DNA of 64,000 bases from Deltaproteobacteria bacterium (GTDB lineage: Bacteria > Myxococcota_A > UBA9160 > UBA4427). Made by a program: the position numbers and the translations under genes. The stretch is taken from NCBI GenBank assembly GCA_016713665.1, contig JADJOR010000009.1, forward strand, positions 558,001 through 622,000. Direction: 5' to 3'. This document shows, piece after piece, positions 42,608 through 50,702 of the stretch; positions within the stretch are counted from its first letter, which is position 1; every line of letters begins with the position of its first letter. The notes beneath the pieces are model-generated. The model did no database searches. It saw only the letters and a program-made list of their open reading frames with translations, and had not been told where the DNA came from.

Positions 42608-43531
42608 CTAGCGCTTTCGTTCCGCGAGCCGCTTGCGGATCAGCGCCGGGATCTCCTCGATCCGCTCGGCGACGGAGATGCCCGCCGCCTCCATGCGCTT
42701 GATCTTCTCGGCCGTCGTGTCTTCCTTGCCTTCGACGATCGTGCCGGCATGGCCGAAGCGCATGCCCTTCATCTCGTCCATGAAGCGACCGGCCATGAAG
42801 GCGACGATCGGGAGCCGCGAGCGGTGGGCGACGACCCACTCCGCGAGCTCGGCCTCCATCCGGCCGCCGGGCTCGGAGTAGATCGCGATCGCCTCGGTCT
42901 CGGGATCGGCCTCGAAGAAGGGCATCAGCTCGGCGTAGGTCGTCCCGACGATCGCGTCGCCGCCGATCGAGACGCAGGTCGATTGTCCGAGCCCCGCCGC
43001 CGTCAGCGTCGAGGCGATCTCCGTCGTCATGCCCCCCGAGCGCGACATCACGCCGATCGTGCCCTTCTTGTAGGCCTGGCGCGTATTCGCCGCCGGGCCG
43101 CCGACGCCGCCCATCTTGCACTCGTCGGGGGAGATGATGCCGAGGCAGTTGGGCCCGATGATGCGGGCGCCCTTCATCTCCGCGTACTCGACGGCCTGGG
43201 CCACCTGCTTGCGCGGCACGTTCTCCGTCACGACGACGATCAGCTCGATGCCGCTGTCGAGGGCCTCGAAGATCGCGTCCTGCGTGAAGTTCGGGGGCAC
43301 CGACACGATCGAGCCCGTGACGCGGATGCCCTTCTCCGCGTTCTTTGCGACGGCTTCGCGGACCGTGTCGTAGACCGGTACGCCATAAATGTCGCGCCCC
43401 GCGCGCCCCGGGGTCACGCCGCCCACGATCTTCGTGCCGTAGGCGAGGTTCTCGCGGGTCAGGTTGATGGCTTCGCGGCCGGTGATGCCCTGGACGATGA
43501 TCTGGGTGTCGCGGGTCAGGAGGATCGACAT
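42608..43531 (-). CDS. Succinyl-CoA-synthetase-like alpha subunit (possible malate-CoA ligase)
   Basis: Protein of 307 residues, SucD fold. CoA-binding Rossmann part: IIVQGITGREAINLTRENLAYG and VGGVTPGRAGRDIYGVPVYD; NCLGIISP; the phospho-histidine loop MRFGHAGTIVEGKEDTTAEK keeps the active His. GVMSRSGGMTTEIASTL differs from true SucD (SRSGTLTYE). With the beta subunit 14 bp upstream and malyl-CoA lyase downstream, it may activate malate to malyl-CoA (MtkB role) or run backwards to conserve ATP. Succinate or citrate remain alternatives. Confidence 0.85.
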   Translation of the reverse strand: MSILLTRDTQIIVQGITGREAINLTRENLAYGTKIVGGVTPGRAGRDIYGVPVYDTVREAVAKNAEKGIRVTGSIVSVPPNFTQDAIFEALDSGIELIVVVTENVPRKQVAQAVEYAEMKGARIIGPNCLGIISPDECKMGGVGGPAANTRQAYKKGTIGVMSRSGGMTTEIASTLTAAGLGQSTCVSIGGDAIVGTTYAELMPFFEADPETEAIAIYSEPGGRMEAELAEWVVAHRSRLPIVAFMAGRFMDEMKGMRFGHAGTIVEGKEDTTAEKIKRMEAAGISVAERIEEIPALIRKRLAERKR

Positions 43532-43545
43532 GGGATGCTTCGCTC

Positions 43546-44751
43546 CTAACGCCGCAGCTTCGCGACGGCGCGGCCGGCCGCGTCGTGCATCGACACGCTG
43601 CGATCGCAGAAATCGACGCCGTACTTCTTCAGGATCTTGAACCCTTCTTCCTCCCAGGCGCCGGGAATGCGGAAGATCGCGATCGTCTCGGCGGGATCCT
43701 TGCCGGCCTCGAGGCAGCCCTTGATCACGCCCCGGGCGACGATGTCGACCCGGGTATTCGAGACGACGTTCATCATGACGGCGATCTTCTCGACGCCCGG
43801 CTTCGAGAGGATCAGCTTCGTCAGCTCCTTCGCCTTGCTCATCGAGGGATTGCCGCCGATCTCGCAGTAGTTGGCGGGCTTGCCTCCGTGCTTGCGGACG
43901 GCGTCGAAGAGGGTCAACGAGCCGCCGCCGGCGCCGATCACGAGGCCGAGGTTGCCGTCGAACTCGACGACGTTGCCCGCGACGCCGCGGTGGTCCGCGG
44001 CGTTCACGCGGGCGCCGGCCAGCTCGAAGGCCGTCGGCGGCCGCGCCTGGCGCGTCTCGTCGTCGCCGATGCCGAGCTCGGTGAGCAGCTTCTTGTGCTG
44101 GCCGCGCGCTTCGGCCTCCATGTCGATGTGGCCGTCGAGGACGACGAAGCGGCCATCGGCGAGCTTCGCGAGGGGATTGATCTCGGCGAGGGTCAGGTCG
44201 TAGGCGAGGAAGATCTTCATCAGCTCGAAGACGATGGGGGCGAGCTTGTTGAGATCCGAGCCCGTCACGCCGGTCGCGGCGACGGCCTGCTTGGCGACGT
44301 GGGGCATCAGGGGAACGATCGTCGAGAAGTGGGTCTTCGAGACGTGGTCGGGATGGGTCAGGGCGACCTCTTCGATGTCGATCCCGCCCATGTCGCTGAA
44401 GACGCAGACGGGGCGCTTGGCGCGCCCGTCCCAGGTGATCGCCACGAAGTACTCCTTCGCGACCTTCGTCTTCTCCTCGACGAGGATCGAGCGGCATTCC
44501 TGGCCGTTCACGCGGATCGGGAAGATGGCCGTCGCCGCCGCCTCGGCGGCCGCCGCGTCGTCGGCGAAGCGCACGGCGCCCGCCTTCATGCGGCCGCCCG
44601 AGAGGACCTGGCTCTTGAGCACGACTGGCCCGCCGCCGAGCGCGGCAAAGGCGGACCGCGCCTCCTCGGGACGGTCGATCGTCTGGCTCTTGCCGAGGGG
44701 AAGGCCGTGGCGGCGAAAGAGGTCTTTCGCCTCGTATTCGTAGAAACGCAT
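43546..44751 (-). CDS. Succinyl-CoA-synthetase-like beta subunit, ATP-grasp (possible malate-CoA ligase)
   Basis: Protein of 401 residues, SucC fold. Start RFYEYEAKDLFRRHGLPLGKS matches the MDVHEYQAKELL N-terminus. ATP-grasp core: PVVLKSQVLSGGRMKAG, ILVEEKTKVAKEYFVAIT, LTLAEINPLAKLADGRFVVLDGHI. The CoA-ligase domain has GAGGGSLTLFDAVRKHGGKPANYCEIGGNP. Divergent from housekeeping SucC; first gene of the operon beta-alpha-ferredoxin-malyl-CoA lyase. Substrate inferred from context as malate; needs assay. Housekeeping SucCD may be elsewhere. Confidence 0.85.
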   Translation of the reverse strand: MRFYEYEAKDLFRRHGLPLGKSQTIDRPEEARSAFAALGGGPVVLKSQVLSGGRMKAGAVRFADDAAAAEAAATAIFPIRVNGQECRSILVEEKTKVAKEYFVAITWDGRAKRPVCVFSDMGGIDIEEVALTHPDHVSKTHFSTIVPLMPHVAKQAVAATGVTGSDLNKLAPIVFELMKIFLAYDLTLAEINPLAKLADGRFVVLDGHIDMEAEARGQHKKLLTELGIGDDETRQARPPTAFELAGARVNAADHRGVAGNVVEFDGNLGLVIGAGGGSLTLFDAVRKHGGKPANYCEIGGNPSMSKAKELTKLILSKPGVEKIAVMMNVVSNTRVDIVARGVIKGCLEAGKDPAETIAIFRIPGAWEEEGFKILKKYGVDFCDRSVSMHDAAGRAVAKLRR

Positions 44752-45007
44752 CGCGCGGGCTCCGGGTGGGGACGGCCGACTCTATTCATTCGGCTCTTCC
44801 GAGGCAAGAATTCGAGACCTGCTCCGGCCGCGACTCCCGGTCTTCGCGCACGAGCTGCGAGTCGGAGAGGGCCCGGTCGGGTCGTCGTCCGCCGAGCGGA
44901 TGGGCCGCATCGGGGGCCGATCGGCGACGGGAAACGTGATCCGGGCGTGGGCCCGGCCGTGTTACGCTGGCGCGCATGGGAAACAACCGACCGGTGGTCG
45001 CCAGGCG

Positions 45008-45718
45008 ATGAGTCAATCCGCTTACGGCAAGCCCCTCGACGAGAAGACGGCCGAGGCCGCGACCCTCGCGGCGACCGTGATCCTGCTCCGCGACGGCGAG
45101 GCAGGGCTCGAGACGCTGATGCTGCGGCGCAACTCGAAGATCGCGTTCGGCGGGATGTCGGTCTTTCCGGGCGGTCGCCTCGATCCCGCCGACTGGGAGG
45201 GACTCGCACCGGACGACGAGATCGGCGCCGCGCGACGGGCGGCGGCACGCGAGGCGTTCGAGGAGTGTGGCCTGCGGATCGACGCGGACACCGTGCTCCA
45301 CTACTCCCACTGGACGCCCCCGATGGTCCAGATGCGGCGCTTCGTGACCTGGTTCTTCGTGGCCCGGGCCGGGGATGGCGAGGTCGAGATCGACCACGGC
45401 GAGATCCATGAGTCGACCTGGCTGCGGCCGACCGATGCGCTCGCGCGCCGGGAGGCCGGGGAGATCGAGCTCGCGCCGCCGACGCTCGTCACGCTGGTCG
45501 AGCTCGCGGTCCATGCGGACGTCGAGAGCGCGCTGGCGGCCATCTCGAAGCGCACGCCCGAGCGGTTCCAGACGGTGATCGCCCAGGGCGACGACGGGAT
45601 GGTCGCGATGTGGCACGGCGACGCGGGCTACGCGACCTCCGACGCCCGTGCGAGCGGACCGCGGCACCGACTCGAGATGCCGAAATCCGGCCCCTGGCGC
45701 TACGAGCGGACCGACTAG
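45008..45718 (+). CDS. NUDIX hydrolase (NUDT19-like, possibly CoA/acyl-CoA)
   Basis: NUDIX protein of 236 residues. The box is split by an insertion, GGRLDPADWEG...REAFEECGL, as in the NUDT19/RP2 group, some of which cleave CoA or acyl-CoA. N-terminal AATVILLRDGEAGLETLMLRR and the FFVARAGDGEVEIDHGEI strand fit. ATG 45008 chosen because upstream in-frame codons are not conserved. Placed between the CoA-ligase operon and the MaoC hydratase, a CoA-related role is reasonable but is inference. Confidence 0.8.
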   Translation: MSQSAYGKPLDEKTAEAATLAATVILLRDGEAGLETLMLRRNSKIAFGGMSVFPGGRLDPADWEGLAPDDEIGAARRAAAREAFEECGLRIDADTVLHYSHWTPPMVQMRRFVTWFFVARAGDGEVEIDHGEIHESTWLRPTDALARREAGEIELAPPTLVTLVELAVHADVESALAAISKRTPERFQTVIAQGDDGMVAMWHGDAGYATSDARASGPRHRLEMPKSGPWRYERTD

Positions 45719-45748
45719 CGAACGGCCCGCCTGGCTCGGCCCGCGGAT

Positions 45749-46864
45749 TCAGACGTAATGGCTGCGCCGCTTGACGGCGAGGGTCCGGTCGAGCTCGAAG
45801 ATCTGGACCTTCTTCCAGCCGGGCGGCGCGTCGGCGTTCTGCTCGCCCTCGGCCCGCACGAACTTGTGGCCGAAGAGGCGTGTCGAGACGAGGCCGAGAT
45901 CGGGGCGCGTCGGGTGGTCCCGCTTCTCGAGGATCTCGGTGGCGGCGAAGACGGTGTCGCCGGCCTGGAGGGGCGCCGTATGGCGGCCGGTGGTGTAGAC
46001 GACGTCGCCGAGGGCGTTGTCGCCGACGTCGGGGCACGAGAGCCCGAGGCAGAGCGTGAAGGGAATGCCGCCGAACACGATCAGCTGGCCCCCGACGTAC
46101 TGCCTGGGATCGACGTCGATCATGAACTGGTTGCAGTGGACCTGACTCGTGTTGTCGAGGATCGCGGTGAGCGCGATGTGCTCGTCCTTGACCGTCCGGC
46201 CGCGGGAATGCTCGATCCGCGTCCCGGGCTCGAGGTCCTCGAAGAAGCTGTCCTGGCTCGAGAGATGGGCGAGCTTTGCCACCTTCGCCTTGCCCGGATA
46301 GGGCGGAATCACGAGCTCGCAGGGGATCGCGTCCGGGGCGACCTCGAAGCTCGTGACCTCGATCGACTCGTCGTTCTTGTAGACCTGGACCTTGCGCTGC
46401 CAGGTCGCGACGATCGCCTCGCTGGGCTCGCCGAGGTTCTTGCGCGCCGTCGATTGGACGTGGACGATGCCGAGGTTCGGCCGCGACGAAGAGGTCCGCA
46501 CGCCGATCACCTTCGTCTCGACCTCGATCGTGTCGCCGACGTAGACGGGAGCGCCGAAGCGCATGTCGATGTATTCGAGGTTCGCGCGGGCGTTCTCCGA
46601 GACGTCCTCGACGGTCTGGCTGAAGGCGACGAGCATGACGAGGCCGGGCGGGCAGACGAGGCCCTCGAAGCCGTGGGCCCGCGCATAACGGGCGTTCTTG
46701 GCGAGGGGGTTGGTCGTCATCGCGAACTCGGTGAAGGTCGTGAAGAGGCCCTCGGTGATCGTCTTGCCGCCCTTGTGCCGGAAGAGCTGGCCGGGCTTGA
46801 AATCCTCGAGGAAATGGCCGGTCTGCTTGCGGATGATGCGGGGGCTGGCCTTCGGATCGCTCAT
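45749..46864 (-). CDS. MaoC double-hot-dog enoyl-CoA hydratase, mesaconyl-CoA-hydratase-like
   Basis: Protein of 371 residues with two MaoC hot-dog domains. N-terminal half: GHFLEDFKPGQLFRHKGGKTITEG, NPLAKNARYARAHGF, VYVGDTIEVETKVIG; second half: FFEDLEPGTRIEHSRGRTV, VHCNQFMIDVDPRQYVGGQL, TGRHTAPLQAGDTVFAATE. The layout is that of mesaconyl-CoA hydratase (beta-methylmalyl-CoA dehydratase), the step before malyl-CoA lyase in the ethylmalonyl-CoA pathway. AAGGAG lies 6 bases before 46864. It is read opposite to the NUDIX gene and 1 kb upstream of the lyase operon. Function is family- and context-based. Confidence 0.8.
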   Translation of the reverse strand: MSDPKASPRIIRKQTGHFLEDFKPGQLFRHKGGKTITEGLFTTFTEFAMTTNPLAKNARYARAHGFEGLVCPPGLVMLVAFSQTVEDVSENARANLEYIDMRFGAPVYVGDTIEVETKVIGVRTSSSRPNLGIVHVQSTARKNLGEPSEAIVATWQRKVQVYKNDESIEVTSFEVAPDAIPCELVIPPYPGKAKVAKLAHLSSQDSFFEDLEPGTRIEHSRGRTVKDEHIALTAILDNTSQVHCNQFMIDVDPRQYVGGQLIVFGGIPFTLCLGLSCPDVGDNALGDVVYTTGRHTAPLQAGDTVFAATEILEKRDHPTRPDLGLVSTRLFGHKFVRAEGEQNADAPPGWKKVQIFELDRTLAVKRRSHYV

Positions 46865-46951
46865 CGGATGCTCCTTCACGGGGCGCGCGAGTCTAGACAG
46901 GGGCTATTCGGGCTGCCAGACGCGGCGGTCGGAGGACGGGGAGGGCGTAGC

Positions 46952-47773
46952 GTGACGAATGGGGCGAGTGGGAGCGGAGGCGAGGGCGGCGAGGGCGGTC
47001 GGTCCGGCCGGGCGTTGGAGGGCGCGGTGCGAGCAGGTGATCCGCCGAGCGCGACCTCGGAGCGGGAGATCGGATTCGGGCGGCTCCATCAGCCGGTGGG
47101 GATCGCGTCGTGTCCGGGCATCGTCCTGGTCCACGACGTCTGGGGCCGATCCGAGCACAGTCGCGCCCTCGCGACGAAGCTCGCCGGCCGGGGCTTCGCG
47201 GTCGTCGAGCTCGACCTCTATCGGGCGCTGGCCGAGCCCCGGGTCCGCGATGCCGGCGAGCGGATCCGATCCCTCGACGACGAGCGCGTCCTCGCGGACC
47301 TCGACGCGGCGGCGGAATGGCTCGCGGCCGAGGCGATCTGTCGGGGCCGGCGGATCGGGGTGATGGGCGTCTGCATGGGCGGAACCTACGCGCTGCTCGC
47401 GGCCTGTCGGCCGTCGAAGTTCGCCGCCGCGGCGCCGTTCTACGGCGTCCTGTCCTACGACCGGGCCATGTACCTCGGGCCGGAGGGGCGCGATCGCGTC
47501 CGCAAACCGGCCTCGCCGATCGAGCGGGCGCCGGCGCTCTGCATGCCGGTGATCGCCGCCTTCGGCTGCGAAGACGGCTTCGTGCCCCTCGCCGACGTCG
47601 ATCTGCTCGAGGCGGGCTTCGCCCGGAGCGGCGCGATCCATCGGGTCGATCGCTACACCGGGGCGGGTCATGCCTTTCTCAACGAGACGCGCCCGGACGC
47701 CTACCGGCCCGAGATCGCGGCGAAGGCCCTGGCGCGGGCCGTCGACTTCCTCCACGCGCACCTCGACCCCTGA
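46952..47773 (+). CDS. Dienelactone-hydrolase-family protein
   Basis: Alpha/beta hydrolase of 273 residues, GTG start with GAGGG upstream. IVLVHDVWGRSEHSRALATKLAGRGF, nucleophile Cys in MGVCMGGTYAL (G-x-C-x-G), AAAPFYGVL, the acid in AFGCEDGFVPLADVD, and the catalytic His in YTGAGHAFLNETRP: the full DLH triad (Cys, Asp, His). The first 40 residues are Gly/Ala linker. It hydrolyses lactones or esters; substrate not known. Unlike the partial DLH at the window's start it has no export signal visible. Followed by 19-bp repeats and a convergent PAS gene. Confidence 0.87.
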   Translation: MTNGASGSGGEGGEGGRSGRALEGAVRAGDPPSATSEREIGFGRLHQPVGIASCPGIVLVHDVWGRSEHSRALATKLAGRGFAVVELDLYRALAEPRVRDAGERIRSLDDERVLADLDAAAEWLAAEAICRGRRIGVMGVCMGGTYALLAACRPSKFAAAAPFYGVLSYDRAMYLGPEGRDRVRKPASPIERAPALCMPVIAAFGCEDGFVPLADVDLLEAGFARSGAIHRVDRYTGAGHAFLNETRPDAYRPEIAAKALARAVDFLHAHLDP

Positions 47774-47778
47774 TCAGA

Positions 47779-47834
47779 CGAAGGGAAAGGCATCAGGCGA
47801 AGGGAAAGGCATCAGGCGAAGGGGCAGGATCAGG
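47779..47834. repeat. 19-bp tandem repeat spanning a stop codon
   Basis: Units 47779-47797 and 47798-47816 (CGAAGGGAAAGGCATCAGG) are identical; 47817-47834 is a diverged third, including the TGA (47830-47832, minus strand) of the PAS protein. Each copy repeats the CCTGAT context, so spare stops follow the gene. It lies between two convergent genes. Confidence 0.9.
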
Positions 47835-48609
47835 CGAGGGGGCGGGCGTCGACCAGCGCCTCGACCTTGTTGTCGGGGCGGGCGATCACGAGGGCGACCG
47901 GCCGATTCGTGCTGCGCAGGAAGCGCGTGGCCGAGACTTCGAGGCGGATCCGGCGCCCTTCCCGATCCTGCATCGTGGCGGCGAAGACGTGATGGTCCTG
48001 GCCTTCCGCGAGGCCGTCCAGCGAGGTCCACCAGGGTCCCTGGGCATCGCCGGGGACGAAGGCATTGAACTCGAGGCCGATCAGGGCGTCACGGGCGACA
48101 CCGAGGGCCGCGCCCGCGGCGGGATTCGCATCGAGAATCTCGCCCGAGTCGACCTCGATCGCGAAGTACAGGTCGGCGATGCGATCGATCGCGGCCGCGA
48201 TCGCGCGGCGGGACGCGCGGGGCGGGCCGCTCGTCTTGCGGGTCTGGCCCGTCGTGCGGATCGCGAAGCGGAAATGTTCGATCAGCGGACGCAGGGTCTC
48301 GATGACCAGTGTGCGATCGGGGCCCGCCATCTCGCTCGCGACCTCGGCCCAACATGCGAGCAGCGCCATCACGCGGCGTTCGTTCGGTCTCAGGCCCTCG
48401 AGGACCGGGCGCGGCGCTGCACCGCGCACCAGCGCGGTCGAGACGAAGGTCCGAAAGCGCCGCAGGGTTTCCGCTTCGGGGCCTGATGCCGCGGGTGCGG
48501 CTGCCCCGAGACGCGCCTGCATCACGCGTTCGATCTCGATCCGCTTGGCCATCAGCCAATTGGCGAGATCGCGGTTCACAATGCCTGAAACACCGTTGTC
48601 CACGCGCAC
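47830..48609 (-). CDS. PAS-domain protein without output domain
   Basis: Protein of 259 residues. A helical N-terminal part (about 1-135) is followed by one PAS domain (about 140-250): IADLYFAIEVDSGEILDANPAAGAALGVARDALIGLEFNAF and VFAATMQDREGRRIRLEVSATRF. No kinase, cyclase or DNA-binding part is present, so it may sense a ligand and act on a partner protein. GTG start at 48609 or the GTGs just downstream; no strong ribosome site. Divergent from a PilZ protein, with an inverted repeat between them. Confidence 0.7.
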   Translation of the reverse strand: MRVDNGVSGIVNRDLANWLMAKRIEIERVMQARLGAAAPAASGPEAETLRRFRTFVSTALVRGAAPRPVLEGLRPNERRVMALLACWAEVASEMAGPDRTLVIETLRPLIEHFRFAIRTTGQTRKTSGPPRASRRAIAAAIDRIADLYFAIEVDSGEILDANPAAGAALGVARDALIGLEFNAFVPGDAQGPWWTSLDGLAEGQDHHVFAATMQDREGRRIRLEVSATRFLRSTNRPVALVIARPDNKVEALVDARPLA

Positions 48610-48644
48610 AAGCTAGCAGGATGCGGCGAAAACCCCTGGATCCC

Positions 48645-48659
48645 GATCACATTTTGATC
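48645..48659. promoter_or_regulatory. Inverted repeat in divergent PAS/PilZ promoter region
   Basis: GATCA-CATTT-TGATC, a 5-bp perfect inverted repeat with a 5-bp spacer, lies in the 161-bp A/T-richer gap between the two divergent genes. It could be an operator; no regulator is identified. Confidence 0.3.
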
Positions 48660-48770
48660 ACCAAGTCAGGGAAATTTCTCAGAACCGAGGCGCCTTTCCC
48701 CGCAGGTCAAAACTTTGGTTCGAGGGATTCCGCCCTCAACTGAGACCATGGGCGGCCCGATCGGATCGCC

Positions 48771-49448
48771 ATGCAAAGCGAAGCCCCGACTCCGACGGCG
48801 CCGACGGCCCCGACTCGAACCATCCTCATCCACGCGTCCCGCGACGCGCTCGGTCCGATGACCGACGTGATCCTGGCGAAGCTCGGTTATGCGATCGTGC
48901 AGCCCGATTCGTTCGAATCGCTGCGCAGCGAGAGCCCCGATCTCCGCCCGGATCTCCTGCTCGTCGACGAGCGACGACTCGTCGAGGCCGCCGCCTACGA
49001 CGACGAGGGCGAAGGCGAGATCCCGATCATCCTCCTGACGGGTCAGCACGGCGCGACCGGCGCGGACTCCCGCATCGTCGGCGCGGTCAAGCGGCCCGCG
49101 GGCATGCACGACCTCTACCGCCTGCTCCAGCAGGTCTTCGAGGACACCCCGCGCTCGACCCCGCGCATCGCGACGCAGCTGCGCGCCCAGTGCAGTCGCG
49201 GCGATCGCAGCTGGGAGGGGCGGGTCCTGTCGCTGTCGCAGAACGGCTGTCTGATCCGCAGCCCGGAGACGATCCAGCTCGGCCAGAAGATCCAGCTCGC
49301 CGTCGAGCTGCCGAGAGCCGGCGAGATCGCCCTCGAGGCCGAGGCGTCCTACCAGCTCCTGCCCGACATCGGTCTGGTGTTCAGCGCCGTGCCCGCGGCC
49401 CAGCGACACACGATCGAGCGCTTCGTCGCCCAGGCGCTGCTCGGCTAG
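48771..49448 (+). CDS. Receiver-like plus PilZ-domain protein
   Basis: Protein of 225 residues. The N-terminal part (about 16-120) folds like a receiver: TILIHASRDALGPMTDVILAKLG and PDLLLVDERRL with Asp at the phospho-site position, but the usual acidic pair is absent (HASRD). The C-terminal part (about 130-222) resembles PilZ, a cyclic-di-GMP domain: RAQCSRGDRSWEGRVLSLSQNGCLIRS and SYQLLPDIGLVFSAV; the RxxxR and D/NxSxxG motifs are imperfect. It may bind c-di-GMP weakly or be degenerate. Divergent from the PAS protein. Confidence 0.65.
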   Translation: MQSEAPTPTAPTAPTRTILIHASRDALGPMTDVILAKLGYAIVQPDSFESLRSESPDLRPDLLLVDERRLVEAAAYDDEGEGEIPIILLTGQHGATGADSRIVGAVKRPAGMHDLYRLLQQVFEDTPRSTPRIATQLRAQCSRGDRSWEGRVLSLSQNGCLIRSPETIQLGQKIQLAVELPRAGEIALEAEASYQLLPDIGLVFSAVPAAQRHTIERFVAQALLG

Positions 49449-49460
49449 GTCGCTCGAGCC

Positions 49461-49536
49461 TCAGACCTTCGCGCGCGGCTCAGGCCTTCTTGCGCGGCTC
49501 AGGCCTTCTTGCGCGGCTCAGGCCTTCTTGCGCGGC
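49461..49536. repeat. 19-bp tandem repeat copying the fbaB 3' end
   Basis: Four contiguous 19-bp units, 49461-49479 (diverged), 49480-49498, 49499-49517 and 49518-49536 (TCAGGCCTTCTTGCGCGGC), directly abut the aldolase stop at 49537-49539. The first 14 bases of each match the gene's own end (codons R-K-K-A-stop), so the gene is followed by several repeated stop codons. Confidence 0.95.
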
Positions 49537-50457
49537 TCAGGCCTTCTTGCGATAGGCGTCCATCACGGCGTGGAGCAGCTCGATCGCCTCGGCGCGCGGG
49601 CGCTGGAAGGCGTTGCGGCCCATGATGCTGCCGAAGCCGCCGCCGGCGGCGATCCCGCGGACCTCTTCGAGCACGCCTTCCGTCCCCTTCGCGGCGCCGC
49701 CGGAGAAGATCACGATCCGGCGGCCGGCAAAGGCGCTCTGCACGACGTGGGCGATCCGATCGGCCAGGGTCGCGACCTTGATGCCCTCGGCCTCGTAGAC
49801 CTTCCTCGCGGCATCCTGCTCGATGTGCTCGGTCGGGGGCTTCACCTTGATGACGTGGGCCCCGAGCTGGGCCGCGATCTGGGCCGCGTAGGCGATGACG
49901 TCGATCGCGGTCTCGCCCTTGCTCGAGAGATCCTGGCCCCGCGGATAGCTCCAGAGCACGACGGCGAGGCCGGCGGCCTTCGCCTCCTCGGCGATCTCGC
50001 GGAACTCCATGTACATCTCGGTGCGCTCGGCCGAGCCCGGGTAGATCGTGAAGCCGACCGCCGCGCAGCCCAGCCGCAGGGCGTCGTTCACGGAGCCGGT
50101 GATCGCGGGCTTCGGGTTCTTGGTCGAGAAGAGGCTCTCGCTGTTGTTGAGCTTCAGGATGGTCGGGATCCGGCCCGCAAACTGGCGTGCACCGGCTTCG
50201 AGGAAGCCGAGCGGGGCGGCATAGGCGTTGCAGCCGGAGTCGATCGCGAGCTGGTAGTGGTAGAGCGGGTCGTAGCCCGGGGCGTTCTTCGCGAAGGAGC
50301 GGGCGGGGCCGTGCTCGAAGCCCTGGTCGACCGGGAGGATCACGAGCTTGCCCGTGCCGGCGAGGCGGCCGGTGTCGAGCATCCAGCGCAGGTTCTTGAG
50401 GACGCCGGGGTTGTCGGATCCGTACCAGCTCAGGATTTCGTCGACGCGTTGGCTCAT
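49537..50457 (-). CDS. fbaB: Class I fructose-bisphosphate aldolase (FbaB/DhnA type)
   Basis: Schiff-base aldolase of 306 residues. It splits fructose-1,6-bisphosphate to dihydroxyacetone phosphate and glyceraldehyde-3-phosphate. TGRLAGTGKLVILPVDQGFEHG, AIDSGCNAYAAPLGFLE, LKLNNSESLF, AVGFTIYPGS, AVVLWSYPRG, HVIKVKPP (Schiff-base Lys), IVIFSGGAAKG and FGSIMGRNAFQRP align with the archaeal/DhnA class. Start ATG 50457; no gene partner. The C-terminal RKKA is duplicated as a repeat array downstream of the stop. Confidence 0.92.
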   Translation of the reverse strand: MSQRVDEILSWYGSDNPGVLKNLRWMLDTGRLAGTGKLVILPVDQGFEHGPARSFAKNAPGYDPLYHYQLAIDSGCNAYAAPLGFLEAGARQFAGRIPTILKLNNSESLFSTKNPKPAITGSVNDALRLGCAAVGFTIYPGSAERTEMYMEFREIAEEAKAAGLAVVLWSYPRGQDLSSKGETAIDVIAYAAQIAAQLGAHVIKVKPPTEHIEQDAARKVYEAEGIKVATLADRIAHVVQSAFAGRRIVIFSGGAAKGTEGVLEEVRGIAAGGGFGSIMGRNAFQRPRAEAIELLHAVMDAYRKKA

Positions 50458-50702
50458 GGCTTGGCTCTCCTGGTGACGACCGCGCGCTCGGCCGGGTCGG
50501 CGGGCGCGATGGAACGATCGTCGATGGGCTTTCGGCCGGGACCGGGGCTCGCTTGATGGGGGCCGCCGGCCGACCGGGCGCGCAGAATAGCGGCCTCGGG
50601 GCCCGGCTTCGATACGATGGCGGTCGCCTTGCTTCGGGTTCGGGCTCGACCCTTGCCACGCCCCCGGCCTGCCGGTAATCACGAGGCGCGAAAGGCCCCG
50701 CC

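Noticed and set aside
42608..44751. Plain housekeeping succinyl-CoA synthetase sucCD
   Set aside because: The pair is divergent from usual SucCD around SRSGGMTTE and sits in a malyl-CoA lyase operon; succinate is kept as an alternative but not as the call.
45758..47773. A 671-codon open frame on the plus strand covering the MaoC gene
   Set aside because: It is the antisense of the MaoC gene; only the part after the GTG at 46952 matches a protein family and has a ribosome site.
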